Shown: positions 24,812 through 33,428 of the stretch, one piece after another
Layout of the letters: the number at the start of each line of letters is the position of its first letter
Numbering within the stretch: position 1 is the stretch's first letter
DNA from: Diplocloster agilis
GTDB taxonomy: Bacteria; Bacillota; Clostridia; Lachnospirales; Lachnospiraceae
Direction of reading: 5' to 3'
Assembly (NCBI RefSeq): GCF_019042275.1
Contig: NZ_JAHQCW010000049.1
Location: 1 to 42,458 of the forward strand
DNA length: 42,458 bases
Made by a program: the position numbers and the translations under genes
The notes under the pieces: model-generated
Databases searched by the model: none
Told to the model about the DNA's origin: nothing
Seen by the model: the letters and a program-made list of their open reading frames with translations, nothing else

Positions 24812-25657
24812 CTACCCTTTGACCGATCCGCTCATCAGCCCCTCCAGGAAATATCTCTGCAGGAACAGGAAGATGAAGGTTACAGGGATAACCGCTATGA
24901 CGGAGGCCGCCATCAGGCCTCCCCAATCGGTAATGTTGGCTCCTTTGAACAGCATAATCGCAGGTGTGATCGTCCGGTATTTATCTGTGGACAAAAAGAC
25001 ATATCCGAACATAAACTCGTTCCATGCATTGATAAAAGCGTACAATCCCGTGGAAACCAGGCTTGGCACCGACAGCGGCAGGATCACCCGGACAATGGTG
25101 GTAAATTTATTGCAGCCGTCCATTTCCGCCGCCTCCTCCAATTCGATGGGGACCGTGTCAAAAAAACTGCTCATCATAAAGGTGCACAGTGGTATGACAA
25201 AGGTGGTATACGCCAGGATCAGGGAAAAATAGGACTCTAAAAGCCCGATCTTCTGCATGGTTATATAAAGCGGTACCAGCAGGAGCACCCCCGGAATCAT
25301 CTGGGATATCATCATCCCCACATTGGATAGTTTCACGATTCTTCTCTTATAATATCGGCTCAGCACGTAACCGGCCATTACCGCGATGATCATGGATAAG
25401 ACGGTAGCGGCGCTGGCCACCACGAAGCTGTTCCTCATATACTTTACAAATCCTGTATCAAACAGGACCTTGAGCAGATTCTCTATGGTCGGCTGATGGA
25501 TAATCAGACTTGGAACCGCCTGGCGTACTTCCGTCTCCGGTTTTAACGCCGTGATAACCATCCAGAGAAAGGGAAATACACAGACCAGGGAGATCATGGT
25601 CAACAGGATATAGGTAATCAATTTTGTCAGCCTGTTACAGGCTTTTCTGCCTAACAT
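24812..25657 (-). CDS. Sugar ABC importer, permease 2 (MalG type)
   Basis: This 281-residue membrane protein has six helices and the MalG-type coupling motif EAAEMDGCNKFTTIVRVILPLSVPSL. The ATG at 25657 is chosen because GGAGGA lies just upstream and the start falls after the stop of the previous gene; a longer frame to 25684 would overlap it without a ribosome site. It pairs with permease 1 (25671-26591). It lies between permease 1 and the alpha-galactosidase. The ATPase subunit is not encoded here. Confidence 0.95.
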   Translation of the reverse strand: MLGRKACNRLTKLITYILLTMISLVCVFPFLWMVITALKPETEVRQAVPSLIIHQPTIENLLKVLFDTGFVKYMRNSFVVASAATVLSMIIAVMAGYVLSRYYKRRIVKLSNVGMMISQMIPGVLLLVPLYITMQKIGLLESYFSLILAYTTFVIPLCTFMMSSFFDTVPIELEEAAEMDGCNKFTTIVRVILPLSVPSLVSTGLYAFINAWNEFMFGYVFLSTDKYRTITPAIMLFKGANITDWGGLMAASVIAVIPVTFIFLFLQRYFLEGLMSGSVKG

Positions 25658-25670
25658 ATTTTCCTCCTCT

Positions 25671-26591
25671 CTAATTACTGTCATTGGCCGCCTGCGTACG
25701 CATGCGGTAATAAAAGATAAACAGTATGGTCATCATGGCGATCATCATCGTGGACAAAGCAGAGGCCGCTCCGACGTTGAACTTTTTCATCGAGTATCTG
25801 TAGATCATCAGCGGCAAAGTTTCCGTCGCGTAGTTGGGACCGCCTTCCGTCATTACCCAGATAAAGTCAAAATTGATGGAAGTCCAGATCAGATGCATAA
25901 AGATAATGACCAGGGATACGGTTTTCATCTGCGGCATCGTGATACTGAAAAATCTCCGGAACATACCAGCTCCGTCGATGGAAGCCGCTTCGTTCAGATC
26001 CTTTGGAATCGACTGCAGCGCCGCCAGAAAAGAGATGGTGTAGTAGGGAAAACTCCGCCAGATATTGACAAAGATCACGGTGGCCATGGCGGTGGATTTG
26101 TTTCCCAGGAAATTCACCGGCGCGTCCACCAGGTGCAGCTGCGTCAGGATATAATTCACGATTCCAAAGTTTGGATTCAGCATCCAGTCCCAGGTCATAC
26201 CGGCTACAATGATCGGAACCAGCCATGGTATAAAAATACAAGTTCTGAAAATGGCCCGCCCTTTAAATTTTTGATTCAGTAGTACCGCCGTTAGCATACC
26301 AACCATATACTCGCCGGCTACGGAAAAAACGGTCCAGACTACCGTGTTTTTGATCGCCTGGGTAAAATGGGGGTCCCGCATGACGGTTTTGAAATTTTCC
26401 AATCCTGCGAATCCCTCCATGGACTTATTGACCAAATGCGTATAGGAAAAGGCATCATGAAATACTTTTCCAACCGGATACGCGATCAATAGGACCAGAA
26501 AAAGGATGGCGGGCAGGAGCATAACCACTGATGTGGTTATCTCCCGCTGTGCCCGGTTTTTATGTTTGTGTAATCGTTGTTTGTTTTTCAT
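25671..26591 (-). CDS. Sugar ABC importer, permease 1 (MalF/UgpA type)
   Basis: This 306-residue protein has six helices after a basic N-terminal tail. The coupling motif is EAASIDGAGMFRRFFSITMPQMKTV. The segment after helix 1 (FHDAFSYTHLVNKS) is typical of MalF-like carbohydrate permeases. It starts 17 bp after the binding-protein stop, and the next permease follows it. It forms the heterodimeric channel with permease 2 and probably uses a shared MsmK-type ATPase encoded elsewhere. Confidence 0.95.
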   Translation of the reverse strand: MKNKQRLHKHKNRAQREITTSVVMLLPAILFLVLLIAYPVGKVFHDAFSYTHLVNKSMEGFAGLENFKTVMRDPHFTQAIKNTVVWTVFSVAGEYMVGMLTAVLLNQKFKGRAIFRTCIFIPWLVPIIVAGMTWDWMLNPNFGIVNYILTQLHLVDAPVNFLGNKSTAMATVIFVNIWRSFPYYTISFLAALQSIPKDLNEAASIDGAGMFRRFFSITMPQMKTVSLVIIFMHLIWTSINFDFIWVMTEGGPNYATETLPLMIYRYSMKKFNVGAASALSTMMIAMMTILFIFYYRMRTQAANDSN

Positions 26592-26608
26592 GATACCAGC
26601 CTCATACG

Positions 26609-27976
26609 CTACTCGCTGAGCTCGCCGGAATCTGCCAGGGATTGATTGATCGCCTCACTCAGCCAGCTAGCCGCATCCTCCGGTGATTTGCCGTCCTGAA
26701 GTACCATGGCGATCGAGTCGATCATCGCCTGTGTGATTCCGCCCAGGGTAACCGGCGGGAATACGACGCCGTCGTCAGCCAGATTGGCAAAGCCTTTACT
26801 CCAGATCGTATCGGTAAATACATCCTTGCGGGCGGAATGGGATGCGAACGCGGCTTCCTGCCACTCCTTGGAACAGACCGCGGAGGCCAGCGCGAATGCG
26901 CCTTCTTTATTCTTGCTGTCGCTGAAAATATACTGAGGTTTCGCTTCTATGTAGGTAGCGGGCTGTCCGTCGGAAGGATAGGGGATCGGGCAGATATCCA
27001 CATCACCCATGGTTTCCGGATTTGATTTTTCCCGTTCTTCCAGCCAGTTTCCGGTCACATACATACCGGTATAGCCGGTCGCGAAGTTTTCATCGGTCTC
27101 TTCATATCCCCAGGTCACTGAGGCGGGATCTACAACTCCTTTGTCTACCAGATCCTTGTAGAACTGGAATACTTTAGCCGCTTTTGCCAGATCTTCCGGA
27201 TTTTCGGCCCAGGTGTTTTTGTACTTTCCGTCATCCTGGATGGTGCAGACCTCTAAGCCATATTGGGCCAGATATACGATCAGTTCCTGCGGGGAACGGA
27301 CACCTGCGGCAGCGATGCCGTAAGGGTATACGCCGGCTTTCTCATAGTAGTCGGTAAGGGCGAGTACGTCCTCCCATGTTTTCGGTACTTCCACTCCCGC
27401 TTTGGCGTTGAGATCTTTGTGCACTTCCAGCGCCCGCAGCGTCATCTCGTGAGGCACGGCATAGTAATGATCCTGGATCTGAAGGGCAGAGAGCACAGAC
27501 TCATATACCGCATCCTTATCCTCCCACTTCTCATAGTAGGGAGTCAGGTCTTCCAAAATACCCATATTATGAAACTCTCCCAGCCATTCCGGCAGTCCCC
27601 AGATCAGATCGGGAGGATTCCCGGCAGACGCGGCGGAGATCACCTTATCGTGCAGCATATCATAGGTATAAACCGTATAGTTTACTTTATAACCAGTTTC
27701 TGCTTCGAACTTTTCAATCATGTCCAGACTTCCCGCCTCGATGTCCCCACCGGGTACCCAGGTGGTCCAGAACTCAATCGTCTCGCCGTTTCCGGCTTTT
27801 GCCGTGTCCTGCCCGGCATCCGCGGGCGCACCGGTCTGGGTCTCCTGTCCGGCGTCCGTGTCTTTGCCGGAAGGCTGCGTATTTTCAGACCCGCAGGCAG
27901 TCAGGGCCATGCTCATCACACCGGCTAAAAGCAGTGCGGTCCATTTTTTCAGATGGTTTTTCATGTGATTCCTCAT
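26609..27976 (-). CDS. Sugar-binding lipoprotein of the alpha-galactoside importer
   Basis: This 455-residue family 1 binding protein has a lipoprotein signal with lipobox ALTACG, then a Gly/Thr/Gln-rich linker. Body features include FWTTWVPGGDIEAGSLDMIEKFEAETGYKV and PPDLIWGLPEWLGEF. Two in-frame ATGs (27976 and 27964) both have purine-rich ribosome sites; the choice does not change the mature protein. It is the first gene of the operon binding protein, permease 1, permease 2, alpha-galactosidase. It captures the sugar at the cell surface. The GH27 partner suggests melibiose, raffinose or galactose-capped oligosaccharides. Confidence 0.94.
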   Translation of the reverse strand: MRNHMKNHLKKWTALLLAGVMSMALTACGSENTQPSGKDTDAGQETQTGAPADAGQDTAKAGNGETIEFWTTWVPGGDIEAGSLDMIEKFEAETGYKVNYTVYTYDMLHDKVISAASAGNPPDLIWGLPEWLGEFHNMGILEDLTPYYEKWEDKDAVYESVLSALQIQDHYYAVPHEMTLRALEVHKDLNAKAGVEVPKTWEDVLALTDYYEKAGVYPYGIAAAGVRSPQELIVYLAQYGLEVCTIQDDGKYKNTWAENPEDLAKAAKVFQFYKDLVDKGVVDPASVTWGYEETDENFATGYTGMYVTGNWLEEREKSNPETMGDVDICPIPYPSDGQPATYIEAKPQYIFSDSKNKEGAFALASAVCSKEWQEAAFASHSARKDVFTDTIWSKGFANLADDGVVFPPVTLGGITQAMIDSIAMVLQDGKSPEDAASWLSEAINQSLADSGELSE

Positions 27977-28030
27977 TTTCTACTTCTCCTTCTCCTGTTA
28001 AATATATATTTGTTAACTGGTACAGGCAAC

Positions 28031-28059
28031 ATACTAGCATATGGTTTACCGGGAGACAA
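28031..28059 (-). promoter_or_regulatory. Candidate promoter of the alpha-galactoside operon
   Basis: On the minus strand TTGTCT (28054-28059), a 17-bp spacer and TAGTAT (28031-28036), about 55 bp before the ATG. It is a weak match, as expected for an activated promoter. Confidence 0.4.
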
Positions 28060-28113
28060 CGGATCTGCCGGGATCGGTTAAAAAACCTCCATAGCTTCTT
28101 AAAAAACCGCATA

Positions 28114-28157
28114 AAAAACAGAACCGGTTCCTGCTTGTGGAACATGGTTCTGTTTTT
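28114..28157 (-). terminator. Bidirectional terminator after the Rpn-like gene
   Basis: AAAAACAGAACC pairs with GGTTCTGTTTTT, with TTCC/GGAA pairing inside the loop. The A-run on one side and T-run on the other allow termination in both directions; on the minus strand it ends the Rpn-like gene. Confidence 0.8.
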
Positions 28158-28233
28158 CCGGAGGCATCCATAAATAGTCTGATGGTTCAGAATTAAAACC
28201 TTCTTATTGTGTATTCCGCTTGTAAATCAACAC

Positions 28234-29103
28234 TTAATTTTCTAAGATTTTTCTGACATTCTCTGCGGTGATATTGCATTTTTCTGCTATCATCTCGGCA
28301 GTTTCTCCCTGTTCGTGCAAACGAAATATTTTCTTAGCCAGATCTATTCCTTTTTCCATTCCCCTTTCCATACCTTTTTCGATCCCATCCTCCATCAACA
28401 TCTGTCCCAGCCTGGTCATTGCGATTACCTCCTTAATATCCTGCAATTCCATCTCATCCAGCAGCTTATCCGCCAGTGCGTACAAGACGGCTTGCATTTT
28501 TCTCAGTTCTTCTTCCTCAATTTTGATCACCGGTTCATTCAGAATTCCCAGCGCCTGTCTGATTCTGTCTTTTGACCGCATTGTTCCGCCCATCAAAGGG
28601 CTGAGCAGCATCGGCAGCAGATCCTCTTTTTTCAGTATCTCGCTGATACTGATTTTTTTCTGAATATCGGCAAAAATCTGATCGGCATCCGCGTCTTTTA
28701 GACGTATTACCTTTATCCGGTACGTATTCAGACCTTCCGTAAATTCAGATCGTATTTTCTTTACATCCGCAGTGCAGATCACACAGGTAACCACCGGTAC
28801 CTGATACCTTCTGCTTGTCGCCGCTTCATACTCCCGGAAACGCTTAAGATCAGCGAGCCGGATGGGGTCGCTTTCGAACTCCAGATGAAGCCAGCTTCTG
28901 TCCTCCAGTTCATAATTGAAATCCTGATACATCTGCCTGGCCTCTAACTGGACCAGTTCGGTCGGAGCAATATACTGAACCTGCTGTCGAATACCCAGAT
29001 ACTGAAGCAGTTCCGCTCCGAAATACTGGGCTGCCGTTTTCATTACCATATCTTCCAGATGGTAATTGCCGGGAGGCTGCCCCTGTTTGTGGTTTTCTTC
29101 CAT
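28234..29103 (-). CDS. Rpn-family recombination-promoting nuclease / putative transposase
   Basis: This 289-residue protein belongs to the Rpn/PD-(D/E)XK transposase-like group common in Lachnospiraceae. The catalytic-like core is near residues 65-110 (WLHLEFESDPIRLADLKRFREYEA, with E and R spaced as in that fold). The C-terminal part has the family's charged repeat GIEKGMERGMEKGIDLAKK, followed by a helix-turn-helix-like end (ETAEMIAEKCNITAENVRKIL). ATG at 29103 is chosen for AAAGGA eight bases upstream; the TTG further out lacks support. It stands alone with its own terminator. E. coli Rpn proteins are DNA endonucleases that promote recombination; activity here is inferred. A decayed relative lies at 16666-16922. 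Confidence 0.88.
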   Translation of the reverse strand: MEENHKQGQPPGNYHLEDMVMKTAAQYFGAELLQYLGIRQQVQYIAPTELVQLEARQMYQDFNYELEDRSWLHLEFESDPIRLADLKRFREYEAATSRRYQVPVVTCVICTADVKKIRSEFTEGLNTYRIKVIRLKDADADQIFADIQKKISISEILKKEDLLPMLLSPLMGGTMRSKDRIRQALGILNEPVIKIEEEELRKMQAVLYALADKLLDEMELQDIKEVIAMTRLGQMLMEDGIEKGMERGMEKGIDLAKKIFRLHEQGETAEMIAEKCNITAENVRKILEN

Positions 29104-29599
29104 ATAGCTATTCCTTTCCAAAGCTATAAGAAGAACAAATCTCTACTCGCTACGCCGCCAGGAAACCGCGCAAGCCAGAAATCCAGAATATTTTCGTACG
29201 CCGTTTCTATTATAGCTGTAAGCACTCAGCGGGACATTTTAGCTGCTTATGTGCGATGCATAAAAATAGTCAGAGAGATTTTTCAAATGCTACTATTTTT
29301 ATTATAATATGTAATCGTACACGGTACAACAGTTTAGCTTTTGTTTTATGGTTATGATTTTAATTTATATTCTTTGAGATTTACGCCTGATTCAGGCTGA
29401 CATATGATTTGAATAAATATGAATATTACATGGTTTGGCGGTGTTACTTTATCAGAGACAGTTCTATCTTTTTCCGCTGTAGCTGTACGATAGTACCTTC
29501 CATCCACTCTTCTCTGAATATTGTCAAAGAGCAAAACGGATCTCAAATTTTGAGAGGTACCTGGGTATATTATATCAATAAATAACCCATGAAACAACT
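29104..29599. other. Intergenic region, no supported gene
   Basis: AT-rich sequence between the Rpn-like gene and the NadD-NADAR gene. A TATAAT on the minus strand (29209-29214) may serve the Rpn-like gene. An 81-codon frame with a TTG start (29352-29597, minus) has no ribosome site and no recognisable family, so it is not called. A GCCTGA/TCAGGC palindrome lies at 29385-29397. Confidence 0.5.
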
Positions 29600-29767
29600 C
29601 TATTTTCCAGCACTTATTTCAAGCCTTATTTCCAGCACTTTATTTTCTGTCACAGCCTCTTCTTCCAAGGACAGCCTGTTTCCCGAATACAAAACCAGAT
29701 GCTGCAGATCAGAAACTAGGATTTGATTAAGGACAGTTAGCGGCAGCTCCGGCAGATGCAGCTCCAA
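29600..29767 (-). CDS. Candidate 55-residue small protein after the NadD-NADAR gene
   Basis: A TTG at 29767 is preceded at eight bases by AAGGGGAG, a strong ribosome site, and opens 55 codons: a leucine-rich start (ELHLPELPLTVLNQILVSDL) and a charged end (LEEEAVTENKVLEIRLEIS). The same frame is also continuous with the NadD-NADAR gene: only the TAG at 29807-29809 separates them, and the 68 codons after that stop are open. It could be a small separate gene, or the remains of a C-terminal extension cut off by a nonsense change. I recognise no family. The DNA near its end holds a repeated AAGTGCTGGAAA. Confidence 0.4.
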   Translation of the reverse strand: MELHLPELPLTVLNQILVSDLQHLVLYSGNRLSLEEEAVTENKVLEIRLEISAGK

Positions 29768-29806
29768 ATTCGAATTCTCCCCTTCCGCATCTGCCCGCTC
29801 TGCTTT

Positions 29807-30889
29807 CTATTCCAATACCCTTGCAAGCTCCGCCCTTATTTTCATCAAGATCCGGCCCAAATGATTCTCCCCCTGCCCGGTCCGGCTATCCACTCCCCAG
29901 CAGGTATCCCCCCAGGTGTTCCCTTCGGCCAGCGGCGTCTCACCGGTTGCCAACAGCCTTTTTCCCAAATCCGGGTTTTGGATAAACTTCGCCCGGACGA
30001 TCTCTTCCATGAATCCCACTTTCAATTCTTCCCAGTCATCCCGAAGCTCCACCTGTCTTCCCAGCTTCTTCGCCATATTGGGAGGAAGTCCGCAAAATTC
30101 ACTTTTTTCCTCATCTGTACGGCATTTCTGCGCCTGAAAAGCTGCCTCTGCATTTTGGTAAATCAGTCCCTGGTATTCAACCCGCGCCGGATAAAAGTTA
30201 CTCAGGAAATCATGCTCCTCCCGGAATCTATTGATACAAGCCTCTTTAACCATTCCATTTTTCTTCATAATCTCCCAAACATCCTTTGTCACCATCTTCT
30301 CCGCCAGCGTACCGCCGCGGCGCAGATCATCCCGGACAGCCGTGGAACTGATGTAGTCCAGTTCCTCCGGCGCTGTAAATATAAGAAAGGCCTCCCGGTG
30401 TTCCGCCAGAAAGGGCTGTTCTTCCAATAGCTGCTCCGGCAGCTCCCCATTTCGCTTTGTCACAAGAATCGTAAAATGTTCCACAAACTCCCTGATCCGA
30501 TGCCATCTGGGAATGATATGCAATTTATCACTGCCTGCCACGAAGTATATCCGGCTTCCGGGATGTTTTTCCTGAATCCTGACGAGAGTCTCATAGGTAA
30601 ATCCCCGCTCGGTCCGGTGCATCTCGCTGCCGTCAACGCTTAATCTGCCGTCCTCATTGCACATGGCCTTCAGCATCTCAAGCCGAAGCTCATCCGGCAG
30701 GGCCTCCTGTGCGCAGCCGCTTTTCTTCAACTTGCGTTTTACATACCAGCAGGGTGTCGGTACAAAGATTCCGCCGTCCGCCTGCACCGCGTCCATTGCT
30801 GCCTGCAATAACTTCCTATGTGCGATAGTGGGCGGTGAGAAGGAACCTCCCAGAACGACGATCCGCCGCACATCATTTTCTGCATTCAT
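29807..30889 (-). CDS. Fusion of NadD-like nucleotidyltransferase and NADAR domain
   Basis: This 360-residue protein joins two domains. Residues 8-200 are a NadD/NMNAT-type nucleotidyltransferase: GGSFSPPTIAH (residues 14-24) is the ATP-binding HxGH-like motif, GSDKLHIIPRW follows, and ISSTAVRDDLRRGG is the second motif. Residues about 215-360 match the NADAR (DUF1768/YbiA) family: FLSNFYPARVEYQGLIYQNAEAAFQAQKC and, near the end, ENHLGRILMKIRAEL. NADAR proteins act on ADP-ribose or N-glycosidic bonds (YbiA on a riboflavin intermediate; others on ADP-ribosylated guanine). The ATG at 30889 has AAAGGAGG seven bases upstream. It lies 115 bp after the MATE gene in the same direction. The pairing suggests salvage or repair of NAD-related nucleotides. 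Confidence 0.9.
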   Translation of the reverse strand: MNAENDVRRIVVLGGSFSPPTIAHRKLLQAAMDAVQADGGIFVPTPCWYVKRKLKKSGCAQEALPDELRLEMLKAMCNEDGRLSVDGSEMHRTERGFTYETLVRIQEKHPGSRIYFVAGSDKLHIIPRWHRIREFVEHFTILVTKRNGELPEQLLEEQPFLAEHREAFLIFTAPEELDYISSTAVRDDLRRGGTLAEKMVTKDVWEIMKKNGMVKEACINRFREEHDFLSNFYPARVEYQGLIYQNAEAAFQAQKCRTDEEKSEFCGLPPNMAKKLGRQVELRDDWEELKVGFMEEIVRAKFIQNPDLGKRLLATGETPLAEGNTWGDTCWGVDSRTGQGENHLGRILMKIRAELARVLE

Positions 30890-31004
30890 ATTGTCGCCTC
30901 CTTTTGCAATTGATGAAATCAATATAACATCTCAGGCGGCAAAGCGCGTATGATTTTCATTTTTCTCCGGTGAAATGGCACTTTTCGCAGACGCGGACTC
31001 TATT

Positions 31005-32369
31005 CTACGCGGCCGGTATCTTTTTACGGAAACCGCCTCTTTTATATATGATGAACAGATACGCAGGTATCAAAAACAGATCCGCCGCCATCCAGGCGAT
31101 CTGATCCGTCCAGCACACTCCCAGGAACATCATTTGGGGAATAAAAAACAGACTCATAGCAGTCCTGGCGACCATCTCGGACACACCGGAAAAGATGGCG
31201 GATTTTCCATATCCCATCCCCTGAATAGCAGAACGTAATACCCATAATACTCCCAGCATGATATAAAACATGCTGCTGATATTCAGGAACATCTGCACAT
31301 TATCCAGCACTTCCGTCTCCGTCCCGTCCACGAACAGCATCGCGATATACCGCCCGCCCAGATGCAAAACGATAGCTGCCGCCACCGCATAGATACACTG
31401 GATCAGAATCGCAGACCGCACTCCCTCCCGAATCCGGTCCAGCCTTCCGGCTCCCAGGTTCTGACCGACATAAGTGGCCATGGCCGTGCCCACAGCCTCG
31501 AAGACCGACAGGAACAGATATTTGATTTTCAGCGCCGCCGTATAGGACGCCACGCTGACCTCTCCTAAATGGTTCACAGCGCTTTGCAGCATGATGCTGC
31601 CGATCGCGGTGATGGAAGTCTGAAGTCCCATGGGCAATCCCAGATTCAACAGCTTGAGCATATGCCGTTTGGTTGGTCTGCGCTCCTCGCTGTCCGCTTT
31701 CAGTTCCGGGAATTTCCGGACGATACACCGGATACACAGCCCTCCAGATACCGCCTGGGATGTAATCGTGGCGATGGCCGCCCCCATAACGCCCCAGTTA
31801 AATACCGTGATAAACAATAAATCCAGGACAATATTGATCACCGCCGCGGCCGTCAAAAAGAGAAACGGGCTTTTCGAGTCTCCCAGCGCTCTTAAAATAC
31901 TGGCCAGAAGATTATAGAGTATGGTAAATGGAATCCCAAGAAAAATCACAAACAGATAATCCCATGCGCCCTGCAGGATCGATTCCGGCGTGCGGATCAG
32001 AATCAGAATATCCCGGCAGAATACTGCGGTCACCACCGTTATGACCACGGCAAAAATACCGGACAGATAAAAGCTGTTAAACGCGAATTTCCGCATCTGG
32101 GAATATTTTCCGGCTCCGAGGCTCTGGGCCACCGGAATCGCAAAACCGGTACACATGCCGGTACAAAAACCAATGATCAGGAATATAAGCGAAGAGCTGG
32201 CCCCCACTGAAGACAGGGCCCGGATACCCAGATAACGGCCCACGATCATAGCGTCCGCCATATTGTACAGCTGCTGGAACAGGCTGCCGCATAGGATTGG
32301 CAGGGTGAACCTCAAAATCAGCCGGTACGGTGTACCGACTGTCATATCTTGCGTCATTGACTTCGCCAT
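31005..32369 (-). CDS. MATE-family efflux transporter
   Basis: This 454-residue protein has twelve helices in two MatE repeats. The N-terminal repeat begins LILRFTLPILCGSLFQQLYNMADAMIVGRYLG, which is typical of the family, and the second repeat starts near GLPMGLQTSITAIGSIMLQSAVN. GGAGG lies seven bases upstream of the ATG. It starts 15 bp after the LacI regulator stop, so the two are cotranscribed. MATE proteins export cations, drugs or metabolites using Na+ or H+ gradients. The operon context hints at efflux of a metabolite related to the imported substrate, which is inference. Confidence 0.95.
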   Translation of the reverse strand: MAKSMTQDMTVGTPYRLILRFTLPILCGSLFQQLYNMADAMIVGRYLGIRALSSVGASSSLIFLIIGFCTGMCTGFAIPVAQSLGAGKYSQMRKFAFNSFYLSGIFAVVITVVTAVFCRDILILIRTPESILQGAWDYLFVIFLGIPFTILYNLLASILRALGDSKSPFLFLTAAAVINIVLDLLFITVFNWGVMGAAIATITSQAVSGGLCIRCIVRKFPELKADSEERRPTKRHMLKLLNLGLPMGLQTSITAIGSIMLQSAVNHLGEVSVASYTAALKIKYLFLSVFEAVGTAMATYVGQNLGAGRLDRIREGVRSAILIQCIYAVAAAIVLHLGGRYIAMLFVDGTETEVLDNVQMFLNISSMFYIMLGVLWVLRSAIQGMGYGKSAIFSGVSEMVARTAMSLFFIPQMMFLGVCWTDQIAWMAADLFLIPAYLFIIYKRGGFRKKIPAA

Positions 32370-32384
32370 TGTTATTCCTCCATT

Positions 32385-33383
32385 TTACGTGGTTTTGCGG
32401 ACCACCAGGGTCGGCTTCAGAATCTTCTCCACGTATTCTTTATTTTTCCCTTCAATATAATCCACCAGCACCTGTACGCCCAGTTTCGCCATATCCGTGG
32501 TAAACCGGTTGATGGTTGAGAGTGGTTTTTCAATCAAATCGCTGATATAGGTGTTGTCATATCCCATGACCGCACAGTCTTTTGGGACCCGGATCCCCTC
32601 TTCCCGCAGCGCCGCCATAGCGCCAAGCGCCACCGTGTCGCTCATGCAGCACAGTGCCGTAAACGGCTGCCCCTGGCGGACAAGCTCTCTGGTCTTTTGA
32701 TAGCCGAACCGGTGCTGGTATTCGCCGAAGCAGACCAGTTCCGGCTGTACCGTCAGGCCATGCTCCCGCATCGCCTGCTGATATCCCTGATATCTGCGTT
32801 TCGAGGTAAAGGTTCCCTCTTTTCCGCAGAGAAAGCCGATCTTCTCATGACCCCGCCCGATCAGATGACTGACCGCCAGATATACGCCATATGTATTGTC
32901 ATTCCCGATATCTCCCACATGCCAGCTGCATTCCTCCAGATACTGGTCTATGGTAACAATCGGAATACCCAGACGGTCGATCTGCTCTAACTCCGGACTG
33001 ACTCCGCTGCTGGCCAGCAGTATCCCGTCCACGCCCCTTCGGGCCAGGAACTCCATATAGCCTTTTACTTTTTCACTCTCATCATCGGAGTTACACAAAA
33101 GCAGGGTATATCCCTTTTCCTGGGCCTGGTCGTCACAGGCCCGATACAGCTCCGGGAAATAGGGATTTACTATATCCGGAAGGATCAGTCCCAGCATCCG
33201 CGACTGGTTTGTCACCAGGGATCTGGCAAAGGAATTGGGCGTATACCCCTGCTCTTTTACGATCCTCAATACCTTTTCCCTGGTCGCTTCACTGATGAAT
33301 CCCTCTTTATTATTCAAAATCCTGGATACCGTCGTGATCGACACCCCGGCCATTTTTGCAATATCTTTTATCGTTACCGCCAT
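32385..33383 (-). CDS. LacI-family transcriptional repressor
   Basis: This 332-residue regulator begins with the LacI helix-turn-helix and hinge (IKDIAKMAGVSITTVSRILNNKEGFISEATREKVLRIVKEQGYTPNSFARSLV). The rest is a periplasmic-binding-type sensor domain (MLGLILPDIVNPYFPELYRACDDQAQEKGYTLLLCNS). AGGAGAGG precedes the ATG. It lies 45 bp after the importer permease and 15 bp before the MATE gene, so it is inside the operon. It probably represses this operon and the divergent nucleoside hydrolase genes through the GCAAACG-type sites at 36723 and 36837. The effector is unknown; the sensor fold usually binds sugars or nucleosides. Confidence 0.95.
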   Translation of the reverse strand: MAVTIKDIAKMAGVSITTVSRILNNKEGFISEATREKVLRIVKEQGYTPNSFARSLVTNQSRMLGLILPDIVNPYFPELYRACDDQAQEKGYTLLLCNSDDESEKVKGYMEFLARRGVDGILLASSGVSPELEQIDRLGIPIVTIDQYLEECSWHVGDIGNDNTYGVYLAVSHLIGRGHEKIGFLCGKEGTFTSKRRYQGYQQAMREHGLTVQPELVCFGEYQHRFGYQKTRELVRQGQPFTALCCMSDTVALGAMAALREEGIRVPKDCAVMGYDNTYISDLIEKPLSTINRFTTDMAKLGVQVLVDYIEGKNKEYVEKILKPTLVVRKTT

Positions 33384-33428
33384 GCTGGAACCTCTCCTGA
33401 CTATATCAAATAATCTGATCCCATTCTA

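Noticed and set aside
24154-24822. A 222-codon open frame antisense to the alpha-galactosidase
   Set aside because: It lies over well-conserved GH27 sequence on the other strand. Long antisense frames are common in such genes, and no domain or ribosome site is present.
27263-27928. A 221-codon open frame antisense to the sugar-binding lipoprotein
   Set aside because: It is a shadow of the lipoprotein gene, His- and Arg-rich, with no signal or family.
29352-29597. An 81-codon frame with a TTG start
   Set aside because: It has no ribosome site, no family, and lies in an AT-rich spacer. Kept only as a note in the intergenic entry.
29756-30430. A 224-codon open frame antisense to the NadD-NADAR gene
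   Set aside because: The opposite strand has two recognisable domains with catalytic motifs; this frame has none.
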